This document shows positions 32,120 to 41,205 of a stretch of 64,000 nucleotides of DNA, one piece after another (position 1 is the first letter of the stretch; each line of letters opens with the position of its first letter). The notes beneath the pieces were generated by a model, which ran no database searches, was not told where the DNA came from, and saw only the letters and a program-made list of their open reading frames with translations. This DNA is from Rhizobium leguminosarum (GTDB lineage: Bacteria > Pseudomonadota > Alphaproteobacteria > Rhizobiales > Rhizobiaceae): contig NZ_JAGIOR010000001.1 in the NCBI RefSeq assembly GCF_017876795.1, forward strand, positions 3,064,501 to 3,128,500, written 5' to 3'. Made by a program: the position numbers and the translations under genes.

Positions 32120-33334
32120 ATGAAACTGATCGAAAAGCGGGTCGTCCTACACTTCGCCGGCTTCGAGCCGCTGGATGGCGCCGCCCACAGGGCGCGCTAC
32201 GAACGTTCTGCCAAGCAAAGCGCTGCCGTCTGGGGTTATTCGGTTGAGGTGGGGGCGCCTGCGGCAGGAAGCGACCCCCTCAGTTTCGAGGTCACGACAG
32301 GCAGCGGGGCAGCCGCTGACGCGGCACCCGAGGCAGCCGGCGGAGCGGCGCCCGAGGCAAGGGCCGGCTCTCCTGGCTGGCAGACGAAGAGCCGGATCCA
32401 CATGGTCGATCACGACGCGTTGGTAAGCCGGCTGCGCGGCGGCAATACGCTGAGCCAGATCATTGCGGGCTTCCGCAGTTGCGCCCAGATCATATTGGAA
32501 GGCGGCATGCGGGGATATTTCCGCCACGCCTGGCGCTTCGGCCTGTTCTTCCTCTTTCCGTTCCTGCTGACGGCGCTGGCAATTGCGCTGACGGTGCAAA
32601 TCGCTGTGCTGCCCTATGGCCTCGGCTTTTCGCCGTGGCACATGCGGTGGAGCGGGCCGCTGGCGCTCTGCTTCTTCATCTTCGGCTTCCTGCCTTTTTC
32701 CGAACGTTTCCATACGCTGCATCTGTTTGCCGATTGGAAAATGGCGGTGGCGCTCGGCCGCATGGACCGGGCGGATTTCAACGACTGGCTGGAAGACCGG
32801 GCGGCTGCCGTGCGCAAGGCGCTCGATGAAGAGGCGGACGAATATGTGATCTCCTCGCACAGCATGGGGTCGAACGTCGCCGCCCATGTCGTCGGCATAT
32901 TGCTGGAAAGAGAGCCTGAGATCTTCAAGGGCAAGCGTGTGGTGTTTGCCACCCTCGGCAGCGCCATCCTGCAATGCGCGCTGCTGTCATCGGCAACGCA
33001 GCTGCGCGCCCGCGTTGGGCTGATCGCCCGCTGTCCAGAGATTTCCTGGCTCGACGTGCAGTGCCTGACGGATTCGATCAATTTCTACAAGGTGCCGGTC
33101 GTCGCCGTTTCCGGCCATGCGGATGCACCTGAGGCAAAGATGATCCTGATCCGCGTCAAGCAGATGCTGACGCGCAAGCACTACCGCAAGATCCGCAAGG
33201 ATCAGCTGCGCGTCCACCGGCAATACGTGCTTGGGCCTGATTTGCAGGCGCCCTTCGACTTCACGCTGCTGACATCCGGACCGATGCCGGCCTCGGTCTT
33301 TGTCAGCCCTGACGAGAAGAGAATGCCCGGCTGA
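32120..33334 (+). CDS. Membrane-associated serine hydrolase-like protein
   Basis: A 404-residue protein I cannot name. An N-terminal beta-like segment (KRVVLHFAGFEPLDGAAHRARYERS) is followed by an Ala/Gly-rich linker. Two membrane helices lie near residues 140-165 and 180-197. A soluble domain then holds SHSMGSN near residue 246, an S-H-S-x-G nucleophile elbow of alpha/beta hydrolases. VPVVAVSGHAD could supply the acid. The opening 'LHFAGFEPLD' and the hydrolase core suggest a lipase-like enzyme held at the inner membrane. Function is not established. Confidence 0.65.
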   Translation: MKLIEKRVVLHFAGFEPLDGAAHRARYERSAKQSAAVWGYSVEVGAPAAGSDPLSFEVTTGSGAAADAAPEAAGGAAPEARAGSPGWQTKSRIHMVDHDALVSRLRGGNTLSQIIAGFRSCAQIILEGGMRGYFRHAWRFGLFFLFPFLLTALAIALTVQIAVLPYGLGFSPWHMRWSGPLALCFFIFGFLPFSERFHTLHLFADWKMAVALGRMDRADFNDWLEDRAAAVRKALDEEADEYVISSHSMGSNVAAHVVGILLEREPEIFKGKRVVFATLGSAILQCALLSSATQLRARVGLIARCPEISWLDVQCLTDSINFYKVPVVAVSGHADAPEAKMILIRVKQMLTRKHYRKIRKDQLRVHRQYVLGPDLQAPFDFTLLTSGPMPASVFVSPDEKRMPG

Positions 33335-33373
33335 GGGCCCGAGCCCTAACTGAAATGTCGAAGATCTTCCATC

Positions 33374-33469
33374 GTAAATCCCTGTCGCGAAACCCCTTTT
33401 GCGGCAGGGATTTACGGGAAAGTTCAGTGTCGGCGGTTTGTCGCGGAAGTTAGAAATCTTGCGACAAAC
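33374..33469. repeat. Pair of perfect inverted repeats
   Basis: Two hairpins stand side by side. GTAAATCCCTG (33374-33384) pairs with CAGGGATTTAC (33405-33415). GTTTGTCGC (33436-33444) pairs with GCGACAAAC (33461-33469). Neither has a terminal T-run. They fill the gap between the hydrolase gene and the arsR-type gene and may be palindromic repeats of the intergenic mosaic kind. Confidence 0.5.
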
Positions 33470-33572
33470 AAAGTGCGAACAAGCTTCATATCCCTTGCTC
33501 AAAGCGTGCCAGTCAAAAAAAGGTAGCCGTATGGATATCTATCTTGACCGATCCATCAGCCTCCCGTAAAGA

Positions 33573-33586
33573 TATCCATATGGATA
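33573..33586. promoter_or_regulatory. Palindrome over the ArsR-type start codon
   Basis: TATCCATATGGATA is a perfect 14-bp palindrome that contains the proposed ATG (33580-33582). A further half-site TATGGATA occurs at 33530-33537. This spacing of repeated half-sites suits a dimeric winged-helix regulator that represses its own gene. It is visible symmetry, and the binding is inferred. Confidence 0.45.
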
Positions 33587-33906
33587 CCTATGAAGTGAAC
33601 TTCCCGAAGATTTTCGGGGCTTTGTCCGACCCAACCCGACTGGCAGTCGTCGAAAGGCTCTTGGATGGACCTGCCTCGGTGACCGATCTATCGCGGCCGT
33701 TCGATATGGCAGGCCCCTCGTTCCTGAAGCATCTCCACGTACTCGAAAACGCAGGCGTCATCTCGTCAAGCAAGTCCGGGCGGGTCAGAACGGTCAGCCT
33801 CGTTCCAGACACGCTGAAGTGGGTGGAGCATTGGGTCCGGCAACACCGCGCCCGGCTCGAGGAACGTTTCGACCGGCTTGGCAACTTCCTAGATCAGGAG
33901 CAGTAA
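33580..33906 (+). CDS. ArsR-family transcriptional regulator
   Basis: A 108-residue winged-helix regulator. The typical opening is PKIFGALSDPTRLAVVERLL, followed by the recognition helix SFLKHLHVLENAGVISSSKSGR and the wing. No metal-binding ELCVCDL-type motif is seen, so it belongs to the non-metal ArsR group usually paired with SRPBCC proteins. The ATG at 33580 is chosen because conserved sequence starts soon after it. A TTG at 33544 is also in frame. The next gene starts 1 nt after its stop. Confidence 0.88.
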   Translation: MDTYEVNFPKIFGALSDPTRLAVVERLLDGPASVTDLSRPFDMAGPSFLKHLHVLENAGVISSSKSGRVRTVSLVPDTLKWVEHWVRQHRARLEERFDRLGNFLDQEQ

Positions 33907-33907
33907 A

Positions 33908-34378
33908 GTGACAAAAACGGAACAAGAGCACAGATCGATTACCATCGAGCGCGTTTTTTCCAATTGCGTGGATCACGTCTGGGCGGCGTGGGCGATTCCC
34001 GAAAAGAAGAAAGCATGGTTCGGTGAAGGGCTGGCGGAATTCGACTTTCGCGAGGGAGGAGCCGAGCGCAGCAGCTTCGTCACTGACATGGGAACCCACA
34101 CCAACCAGACGCACTATTTCGAGATCAAGGAGCCCAAGAGGGTCGTGTTTGCCTATTCGATGGCCCTCAATGGTCGTATCCATACGGTGTCGCTGGCGAC
34201 CGTATTGTTCTCCGAACATGGCGGCGGGACGAAGCTGACTTATGTTGAACAGTTGTGCGTCATCCCGCCGAGCGACGGGGCTGAAGGGCGGGAACACGGC
34301 TGGAGAGCGCTGCTGGATGGGCTGGAGAGCTATTTAGCCGGTGATATTCAAGACAGGCGTAGCAAAACTCCCAATTAG
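33908..34378 (+). CDS. SRPBCC (AHSA1-like) domain protein
   Basis: A 156-residue START/Bet v1-like protein of the AHSA1 activator type (SITIERVFSNCVDHVWAAWAIPEKKKAWF, ending GWRALLDGLESYL). Such proteins bind hydrophobic ligands and very often sit directly behind an ArsR-type regulator. The GTG start lies 1 nt past the regulator's TAA, with the ribosome binding site (AGGAG) inside its 3' end. The ligand is unknown. Confidence 0.88.
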   Translation: MTKTEQEHRSITIERVFSNCVDHVWAAWAIPEKKKAWFGEGLAEFDFREGGAERSSFVTDMGTHTNQTHYFEIKEPKRVVFAYSMALNGRIHTVSLATVLFSEHGGGTKLTYVEQLCVIPPSDGAEGREHGWRALLDGLESYLAGDIQDRRSKTPN

Positions 34379-34428
34379 AACAGGATGATTTTAGGCCCGG
34401 TCGGCCTAAAATCTGAATCCTGTTCTAA
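34375..34428. repeat. RIME-type palindrome, first of a tandem pair
   Basis: TTAGAACAGGAT at the left is mirrored by ATCCTGTTCTAA at the right. Inner arms TTTTAGGCC and GGCCTAAAA enclose CGGTC. This near-perfect 54-bp hairpin begins at the stop of the SRPBCC gene. It has the form of Rhizobium intergenic mosaic repeats. Confidence 0.8.
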
Positions 34429-34437
34429 ATTAAAGAG

Positions 34438-34491
34438 TTAGAGCATGATGTCGTCCGAAAACCGCGCACACTTTTCGGCATCATGTTCTAA
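34438..34491. repeat. RIME-type palindrome, second of a tandem pair
   Basis: TTAGAGCATGATG on the left pairs with CATCATGTTCTAA on the right. Inner CCGAAAA and TTTTCGG arms flank a GC-rich loop. The same element in reverse, partly diverged, lies at 7609-7660. Confidence 0.8.
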
Positions 34492-34697
34492 GGCGGCAGT
34501 TTTGCGACTGGATTTTGCGAGGTCGCGAAAACAAGCATTCCGCGACAGGTGAGTGCGCAGAGTGCTTCATGAAGATTTTTCCAGCCAGATAAACCACGCG
34601 AAACGTCCGTACCGCGGGGATTCGGCATATCTACTTGGATGCCACATTAAGTTAGGGGTTAGGCCCAAGCGCCAGCGTCGTTGTCCAGGACGAGGCC
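34492..34697. other. Non-coding stretch before the bolA 3' end
   Basis: Together with the two palindromes this makes a gene-free interval of about 320 nt. Apart from a short run resembling the TGTCGC/GCGACA hairpin motif of 33436-33469, I see nothing in it. Confidence 0.4.
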
Positions 34698-34931
34698 TTA
34701 TTCCGGCGCGGAGGTCTGCAGCGCCAGCGCATGCAGGACGCCGCCCATATTGCCCTTCAGCGCCTCGTAGACCATCTGGTGCTGCTGCACGCGGCTCTTG
34801 CCGCGGAAGACTTCGGCGACGACTTCGGCGGCGTAATGATCGCCGTCGCCCGCCAGATCGCGGATCGTCACCTTGGCACCGGGAATCCCAGCCTTGATCA
34901 TGTCTTCGATATCGCCGGGTTTCATGGCCAT
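34698..34931 (-). CDS. bolA: BolA-family protein
   Basis: A 77-residue BolA/IbaG-like protein (MKPGDIEDMIKAGIPGAKVTIRDLAGDG, then KSRVQQHQMVYEALKG). These proteins partner monothiol glutaredoxins through a conserved His in [2Fe-2S] handling. The start ATG at 34931 has AAGGAG 8 nt upstream. It lies just downstream of purL in the same direction, the usual alphaproteobacterial purL-bolA-grxD order, but grxD is displaced by about 4 kb here. Confidence 0.92.
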   Translation of the reverse strand: MAMKPGDIEDMIKAGIPGAKVTIRDLAGDGDHYAAEVVAEVFRGKSRVQQHQMVYEALKGNMGGVLHALALQTSAPE

Positions 34932-34950
34932 GATCGTTACTCCTTGCGCA

Positions 34951-37221
<2,271 letters not shown>

Positions 37222-37268
37222 TTATGTAGCGGCGACGCGCGATAGAAAAAAGCTTGCCGTCAACACAG

Positions 37269-37314
37269 TGAACTGACCCCCGAAGTTGGACACCCAACTT
37301 CGGGGGTCAGTTCA
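37269..37314. mobile_element. 46-bp palindrome resembling two abutted IS3-family ends
   Basis: Perfect 21-nt arms (37269-37289 and 37294-37314), starting TGAACTGACCCCCGAAGTTG, flank the 4-nt loop ACAC. The outer TGAACTGACCCCC...AGTTGG resembles the terminal repeats of IS3-family elements. CAG flanks both sides (37266-37268, 37315-37317), which fits a 3-bp target duplication. No transposase is present. It could be a minimal MITE or a deletion scar. A stable hairpin of other origin is also possible. Confidence 0.5.
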
Positions 37315-37353
37315 CAGGGGCGGGCAGGCTTTTCCCACAAAGGGTCAAACCAG

Positions 37354-37680
37354 TCAGAACTTGTAGCCGACCTGCAGGCCGGCGCGTGTCAAGCCGTCGT
37401 TGGGGCCGTCGCAGAGATTGGCATGCGAGGAGTGGGCGATCTGGGCCATCACGTTCCAATGAGGGGTGAAACGGTAGCCGGCGCCCGCATATTCATGGAA
37501 CAGAACGCGACAGCCGAGTTCCGGGCCGTCACCATTGCCCTCGAGATCGCCGGTATGGATGACGCCGCCGAAGCCGGCTTCGCCGTACTCGAAAAACGCA
37601 ACGCGATGAGGTTGACTCGGTACAGCGCTCCGGACAGGCGCAGGCGTTTTTTCTAAATTATGACGTGTATCTGCAACACG
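37354..37680 (-). pseudogene. PagL-type lipid A 3-O-deacylase, 5'-truncated
   Basis: An open frame of 108 codons on the minus strand with no start codon, ending ...GLQVGYKF. It reads FFEYGEAGFGGVIHTG, then GPELGCRVLFHEYAGAGYRF, HWNVMAQIAHSSHANLC and PNDGLTRAG, the C-terminal barrel strands of PagL/acyloxyacyl hydrolase proteins. The His-Ser catalytic pair lies in AHSSHAN. The N-terminal half, including the signal peptide, is missing upstream, where the mocR-type gene begins. The sequence runs into the IS-like palindrome 38 nt past its stop. Too short and start-less to be functional. Confidence 0.68.
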
Positions 37681-39099
37681 TCATATTTCACCGTCATAGG
37701 CGGAACCGCCATTTTCCAGCAGCCGGCGCAGTATCATCAGGCCGGAGATCAGTTCCTGCCCGGTCTTCGGCGAGGAAAAACCGATGCGAACGCGATGATA
37801 GGATTTCTCCCCGCGGGCTGCCTTGAACTCGTCCTCGTCGTCGACGAGCACGCCGTCTCGGAAGGCGGCATTCTTGAAGGTGCCCGACATCCAGGGCTCC
37901 GGCAATTTCAGCCAGAGGAAGGGCGCGTGCAGGTGCGACGTGAAATCGAAGCCCTGCAGCTGCTCCCGGGCAAGCCGGACGCGCCGGGAGAGTTCCTCGA
38001 CGCTCTGCTTGCGGATCTCGTGGGCAATGCCGCTTTCGACGAGGCGCGCACAGGTCTCGGCCAGGATGAAGGGCAGACCGCCGGTGATCATCTTATGCGT
38101 CACCCGGATGCGCTGGGCAAAATGCGGCGGGCACGCGACCCAGCCGCCGCGCACGCCGGCGGCGACCGATTTCGACAGGCCACTGACGAGGAAGGTGCGA
38201 TCGGGCGCAAGCGAGGCCAGCAGTGGAGTATCATCGTCGGCCATGCCGCCGTAGAGATCGTCTTCGATCAGCCAGACGCCGTGTTTCCTGGCGATTGCAG
38301 CAATTGCTGCGCGCCGCTCGTAGGGCATGATCGTCACCGTCGGATTGTGGACGGTCGGCATCAGGAAGGCGATCTTCGGATGCTGCTGCTGGCAGAGCCG
38401 CTCGAAATCGTCGGGGATCACGCCGAGTTCATCGGACTCGACCGTCAGCGTGCGGCGGCCGAGAAGGCGGGCACTGCGGCTGACCTGGGTGTAAGTGAGA
38501 TCCTCAAAGACGATCTTGTCGCCCGGCGCCGAGACGGCGGCGATGACGGCGACCGCCGCCGCGTGGGCGCCGAGTGTCGGCACGATGTTTTCGACATCCG
38601 GCGTCCAGCCGCTGCGGGCAAGCCAGAGGCGGCCGGCTTCAAACCAGTTGCGCGGAAAATTGCGGGAATAGGATGAGATCTCGGCGAGATGCTGCTCGCC
38701 GATTTCGGCGAGGATGCCGGATATGATCTTGCCCTGGCCGAGGTCGGGGGCGGCAGTGGTATCAAAGCGGATCTTATCTGCCGGCGCGTCCTGCACGCGG
38801 GTGCCGCCAAGCGAGACCGTCAGCGGATCGATCTGTTCTCCGGGCTCGGTCTCGGAACGGTTCAGCACATAGGTACCGCGCCCGACCTCGCCGGCGACCA
38901 GACCGCGTTCGTGCACCAGCGCATAGGCGCGGCCGATCGTGCCGATGGTCACCCCGATATCGTAAGCGAGGTTGCGTTGCGGCGGCAATTTGCTGCCGGC
39001 GGGCAGGGCGCCGCTTGAGATAGCGGATTCGATGCTGTCGGCAAGCCGGAGATAGACCGGACCGGAACCGCGGGAAATATCGGGAAGCCAATTTGTCAT
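37681..39099 (-). CDS. MocR-family regulator (GntR HTH fused to aminotransferase fold)
   Basis: A 472-residue fusion. Residues ~10-75 form a GntR winged helix (GPVYLRLADSIESAISSGAL, LPPQRNLAYDIGVTIGTIGRAY). The rest is a type-I aminotransferase fold with PLP-Lys block VSGLSKSVAAGVRGGW and DDLYGGM. Members usually use PLP or an amino compound as effector and control nearby metabolic or transport genes. The divergent target here is a DUF1127 gene. A good operator-like repeat lies 3-23 nt before its start codon. Confidence 0.9.
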   Translation of the reverse strand: MTNWLPDISRGSGPVYLRLADSIESAISSGALPAGSKLPPQRNLAYDIGVTIGTIGRAYALVHERGLVAGEVGRGTYVLNRSETEPGEQIDPLTVSLGGTRVQDAPADKIRFDTTAAPDLGQGKIISGILAEIGEQHLAEISSYSRNFPRNWFEAGRLWLARSGWTPDVENIVPTLGAHAAAVAVIAAVSAPGDKIVFEDLTYTQVSRSARLLGRRTLTVESDELGVIPDDFERLCQQQHPKIAFLMPTVHNPTVTIMPYERRAAIAAIARKHGVWLIEDDLYGGMADDDTPLLASLAPDRTFLVSGLSKSVAAGVRGGWVACPPHFAQRIRVTHKMITGGLPFILAETCARLVESGIAHEIRKQSVEELSRRVRLAREQLQGFDFTSHLHAPFLWLKLPEPWMSGTFKNAAFRDGVLVDDEDEFKAARGEKSYHRVRIGFSSPKTGQELISGLMILRRLLENGGSAYDGEI

Positions 39100-39101
39100 G
39101 G

Positions 39102-39122
39102 TGACAATTACCTATATTGTCA
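39102..39122. promoter_or_regulatory. Operator-like inverted repeat between mocR-type and DUF1127 genes
   Basis: TGACAAT and ATTGTCA are perfect 7-bp arms with a 7-nt spacer (TACCTAT). A further TTGTAC...TGTCA-like half-site follows on the right. It overlaps the ribosome-binding region of the minus-strand regulator and lies about 60 nt before the DUF1127 start. Autoregulation plus control of the divergent gene is the natural reading. Confidence 0.55.
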
Positions 39123-39180
39123 CATTGTACCTGTCAAGATTAAGAGTCAATTCCAACGGACAACCGAGAGGATTCCTGGA

Positions 39181-39438
39181 ATGTCTGCCTTGCCTGAGAT
39201 CAAAATGCCGATTGTACCGATTGTCTCTTATGACGATAGGAGACAGATCATCCTCCCCGACGCCCCTGCCGAGGCGACGACACGTTTGGGGCGGATCTGG
39301 GCGGCGATGCTTCTCTGGCATCAGAAGCGGGAAGGCCGCCGGGCCCTGAGAAATCTGACGGCGAGCGAACTCAAGGATATCGGCGTGTCGCAGTCCGATG
39401 CCGCGCGCGAAGTCGGCAAGTCATTCTTCTGGGATTGA
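39181..39438 (+). CDS. DUF1127 domain small protein
   Basis: An 85-residue protein with the YjiS-like DUF1127 motif in its C-terminal half: WHQKREGRRALRNLTASELKDIGVSQSDAAREV. Rhizobial DUF1127 proteins are short, Arg-rich and often strongly regulated. Some larger members have been tied to RNA turnover and carbon or phosphate metabolism. The start has GAGAGGA upstream. It is divergent from the MocR-type regulator. Confidence 0.85.
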   Translation: MSALPEIKMPIVPIVSYDDRRQIILPDAPAEATTRLGRIWAAMLLWHQKREGRRALRNLTASELKDIGVSQSDAAREVGKSFFWD

Positions 39439-39465
39439 TCGAGCCTTTGGAGCTGACCGCAGCGG

Positions 39466-39864
39466 TCAGCTGCAGGCCTTATTGCCGCCGGACCAGCGAT
39501 TGACGTCGGCGGCGATGCGGCCGGCGACCGGCTCCGACATCATCGGACCGAAGGCCTGGAGCCGCGACGGGCTTCCCTCTGCCTGCACGACGAGCAGCGG
39601 CCGGCTTTCCGGGCTACCCTTGTGGACAAGCAGGATGCGTGGGCGGCCGGAGAAGGAATTGAGCTCCGGGGCAAGCTTGTAAGCGGCAAAGACCGGATCG
39701 CCGGATTTGAACCAGCAGGCATTGGCGGCGAGCGCCACACGTTCCATCGTCGGCAGCGCGGCGCGGTTCGGACCGGTCGTCGGCGCCGGCGTCTGGCAGG
39801 CTGCGACCATCGCTGCGAGAGTGGCGAGCAGGGCAGCGTTAGCGACAGAATGGCGAGGGCGCAT
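39466..39864 (-). CDS. Putative lipoprotein
   Basis: A 132-residue protein. The signal peptide ends in a lipobox (MVAAC, Cys near residue 23), so it is probably lipid-anchored in the envelope. The mature part, with CWFKSGDPVFAAYKLAPELNSFSGRPRILLV and a terminal Cys, has no function I recognise. The ATG at 39864 has GGAG 8 nt upstream. It is convergent with the DUF1127 gene and downstream of purQ. Confidence 0.78.
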   Translation of the reverse strand: MRPRHSVANAALLATLAAMVAACQTPAPTTGPNRAALPTMERVALAANACWFKSGDPVFAAYKLAPELNSFSGRPRILLVHKGSPESRPLLVVQAEGSPSRLQAFGPMMSEPVAGRIAADVNRWSGGNKACS

Positions 39865-39954
39865 CAATCTTGCTCCGGATCCGGATAAAAGGATTTCGAG
39901 TTCAAGGTGCCACAGCGATGTTCGCGCATCTGAAAGTAGGCGCGGCGCTGTGGA

Positions 39955-40626
39955 TCAGGCGGCGATGACGTCGAGCGCCGAGGCGAAGAGGCCGCGGCCG
40001 TCCGAACCGCCATGGGCGGCTTCGATCAGGTTCTCGGGATGCGGCATCATGCCGAGCACATTGCCCTTTTCGTTCATGACGGCGGCGATGTCATTCATCG
40101 AGCCGTTTGGATTGGTGCCCTCGGCATAACGGAAGACCACCTGACCATTGCCTTCAATCTGAGCCAGCGTTGCTTCGTCGGCGAAATAATTGCCGTCGTG
40201 ATGAGCGACCGGGCAGCGGATGACCTGGCCTTGCGCGTAGGCACGGGTGAAATCCGTCTCGGCATTGACGACTTCGAGCTTGATCTCGCGGCAGACGAAT
40301 TTCAGCGAGGCATTGCGCATCAGCGCACCCGGCAGCAGGCCGGCCTCGACGAGGATCTGGAAGCCGTTGCAGACGCCAAGCACCTTCACGCCCTTTGCCG
40401 CCTTGTCGATGATTGCCTGCATGACCGGCATGCGGGCGGCGATGGCGCCGCAGCGGAGGTAATCGCCATAGGAGAAGCCGCCGGGGATGACGATCAGGTC
40501 GACATCGGGGATCTCGGTTTCCGTCTGCCAGATCGTCACCGGTGGCTTGCCGGAAATCTTGGTCAAGGCGGCAATCATATCGCGGTCGCGGTTGAGGCCC
40601 GGAAGTTGAACGACGGCTGATTTCAT
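39955..40626 (-). CDS. purQ: Phosphoribosylformylglycinamidine synthase subunit PurQ
   Basis: A 223-residue class-I glutamine amidotransferase supplying ammonia to PurL. The nucleophile is Cys86 in [10 protein letters not shown], and the His/Glu pair is in MMPHPENL. The oxyanion strand region is [15 protein letters not shown]. The ATG at 40626 overlaps the stop of the upstream KptA-like gene as ATGA, so the two are translationally coupled. Confidence 0.97.
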   Translation of the reverse strand: MKSAVVQLPGLNRDRDMIAALTKISGKPPVTIWQTETEIPDVDLIVIPGGFSYGDYLRCGAIAARMPVMQAIIDKAAKGVKVLGVCNGFQILVEAGLLPGALMRNASLKFVCREIKLEVVNAETDFTRAYAQGQVIRCPVAHHDGNYFADEATLAQIEGNGQVVFRYAEGTNPNGSMNDIAAVMNEKGNVLGMMPHPENLIEAAHGGSDGRGLFASALDVIAA

Positions 40627-40916
40627 GGGGTCCCCGCGTCTAGCGAAAGATATTGAACTGGAACGCTTTCGGCGAGCCATACTCCATTGTCGGAGACAAA
40701 GAAAGAATGACCCTCTGAAAACATGCGGGCCGCATCCACACGCAGGATGACATGGTCACCCTTGCGGCGCGTTGCGACGATTTTTGCGGTTGCGACATCC
40801 GCCGACAGATGAACGTGGTGCCGCTGCATCTTCTTCAAGCCTTCGCGCTCGATCGCGTTCCAGCTCGTCAGTGACGTGCCGTGATAAAGTGCTGCGGGCG
40901 GTTCCACCGGGTTCAA
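40623..40916 (-). CDS. KptA/Tpt1 C-terminal (ADP-ribosyltransferase) lobe protein
   Basis: A 97-residue protein matching the C-terminal lobe of RNA 2'-phosphotransferase: [26 protein letters not shown], and [19 protein letters not shown]. This lobe binds NAD+ and carries one catalytic Arg (in RHHVHLS). The N-terminal RNA-binding lobe with its Leu-Arg-His motif is absent. About 19 in-frame codons before TTG 40916 ([16 protein letters not shown] part) still resemble KptA, then a stop occurs inside purS. The TTG start is weak (GAGG at 11 nt). It lies within purS-purQ with ATGA overlap to purQ. It is either a remnant kept for coupling or a stand-alone transferase. Confidence 0.75.
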   Translation of the reverse strand: MNPVEPPAALYHGTSLTSWNAIEREGLKKMQRHHVHLSADVATAKIVATRRKGDHVILRVDAARMFSEGHSFFVSDNGVWLAESVPVQYLSLDAGTP

Positions 40917-40947
40917 GGCGAGATCGACCTCGACGGGTCTGTGATCG

Positions 40948-41190
40948 TCAGTCGATCGCGATCGCGTAGTTCTCGATCACCGTGTTGGCGAGCAGTTTTT
41001 CGCACATGGCCTTGAGGTCAGCCTCGGCCTTGGCCCTGTCGGCGCTTTCCAGCTCCAGGTCGAAGACCTTGCCCTGTCTTATATGGCCGACGCCCGAGAA
41101 GCCGAGGGCGCCAAGCGCGCCTTCGATAGCCTTGCCCTGCGGATCGAGAACGCCATTTTTCAGCGTGACGGTGACACGAGCCTTGATCAC
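40948..41190 (-). CDS. purS: Phosphoribosylformylglycinamidine synthase subunit PurS
   Basis: An 80-residue PurS, the small bridging subunit of the PurSQL complex (KARVTVTLKNGVLDPQGKAIEGAL, GKVFDLELES, LLANTVIENYAI). The GTG start has AGGGAAG upstream. It lies 15 nt after purC and 31 nt before the KptA-lobe gene. Confidence 0.95.
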   Translation of the reverse strand: MIKARVTVTLKNGVLDPQGKAIEGALGALGFSGVGHIRQGKVFDLELESADRAKAEADLKAMCEKLLANTVIENYAIAID

Positions 41191-41205
41191 TTTGTCTTCC
41201 CTGCC

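Noticed and set aside
39910..39953. Terminator of purQ
   Set aside because: CCACAGCG and CGCTGTGG arms pair but the loop is 28 nt and no T-tract follows.
40623..40916. Complete RNA 2'-phosphotransferase
   Set aside because: The product is about half the normal length and the RNA-binding lobe with its Arg-His pair is absent, so the full enzyme name would mislead.
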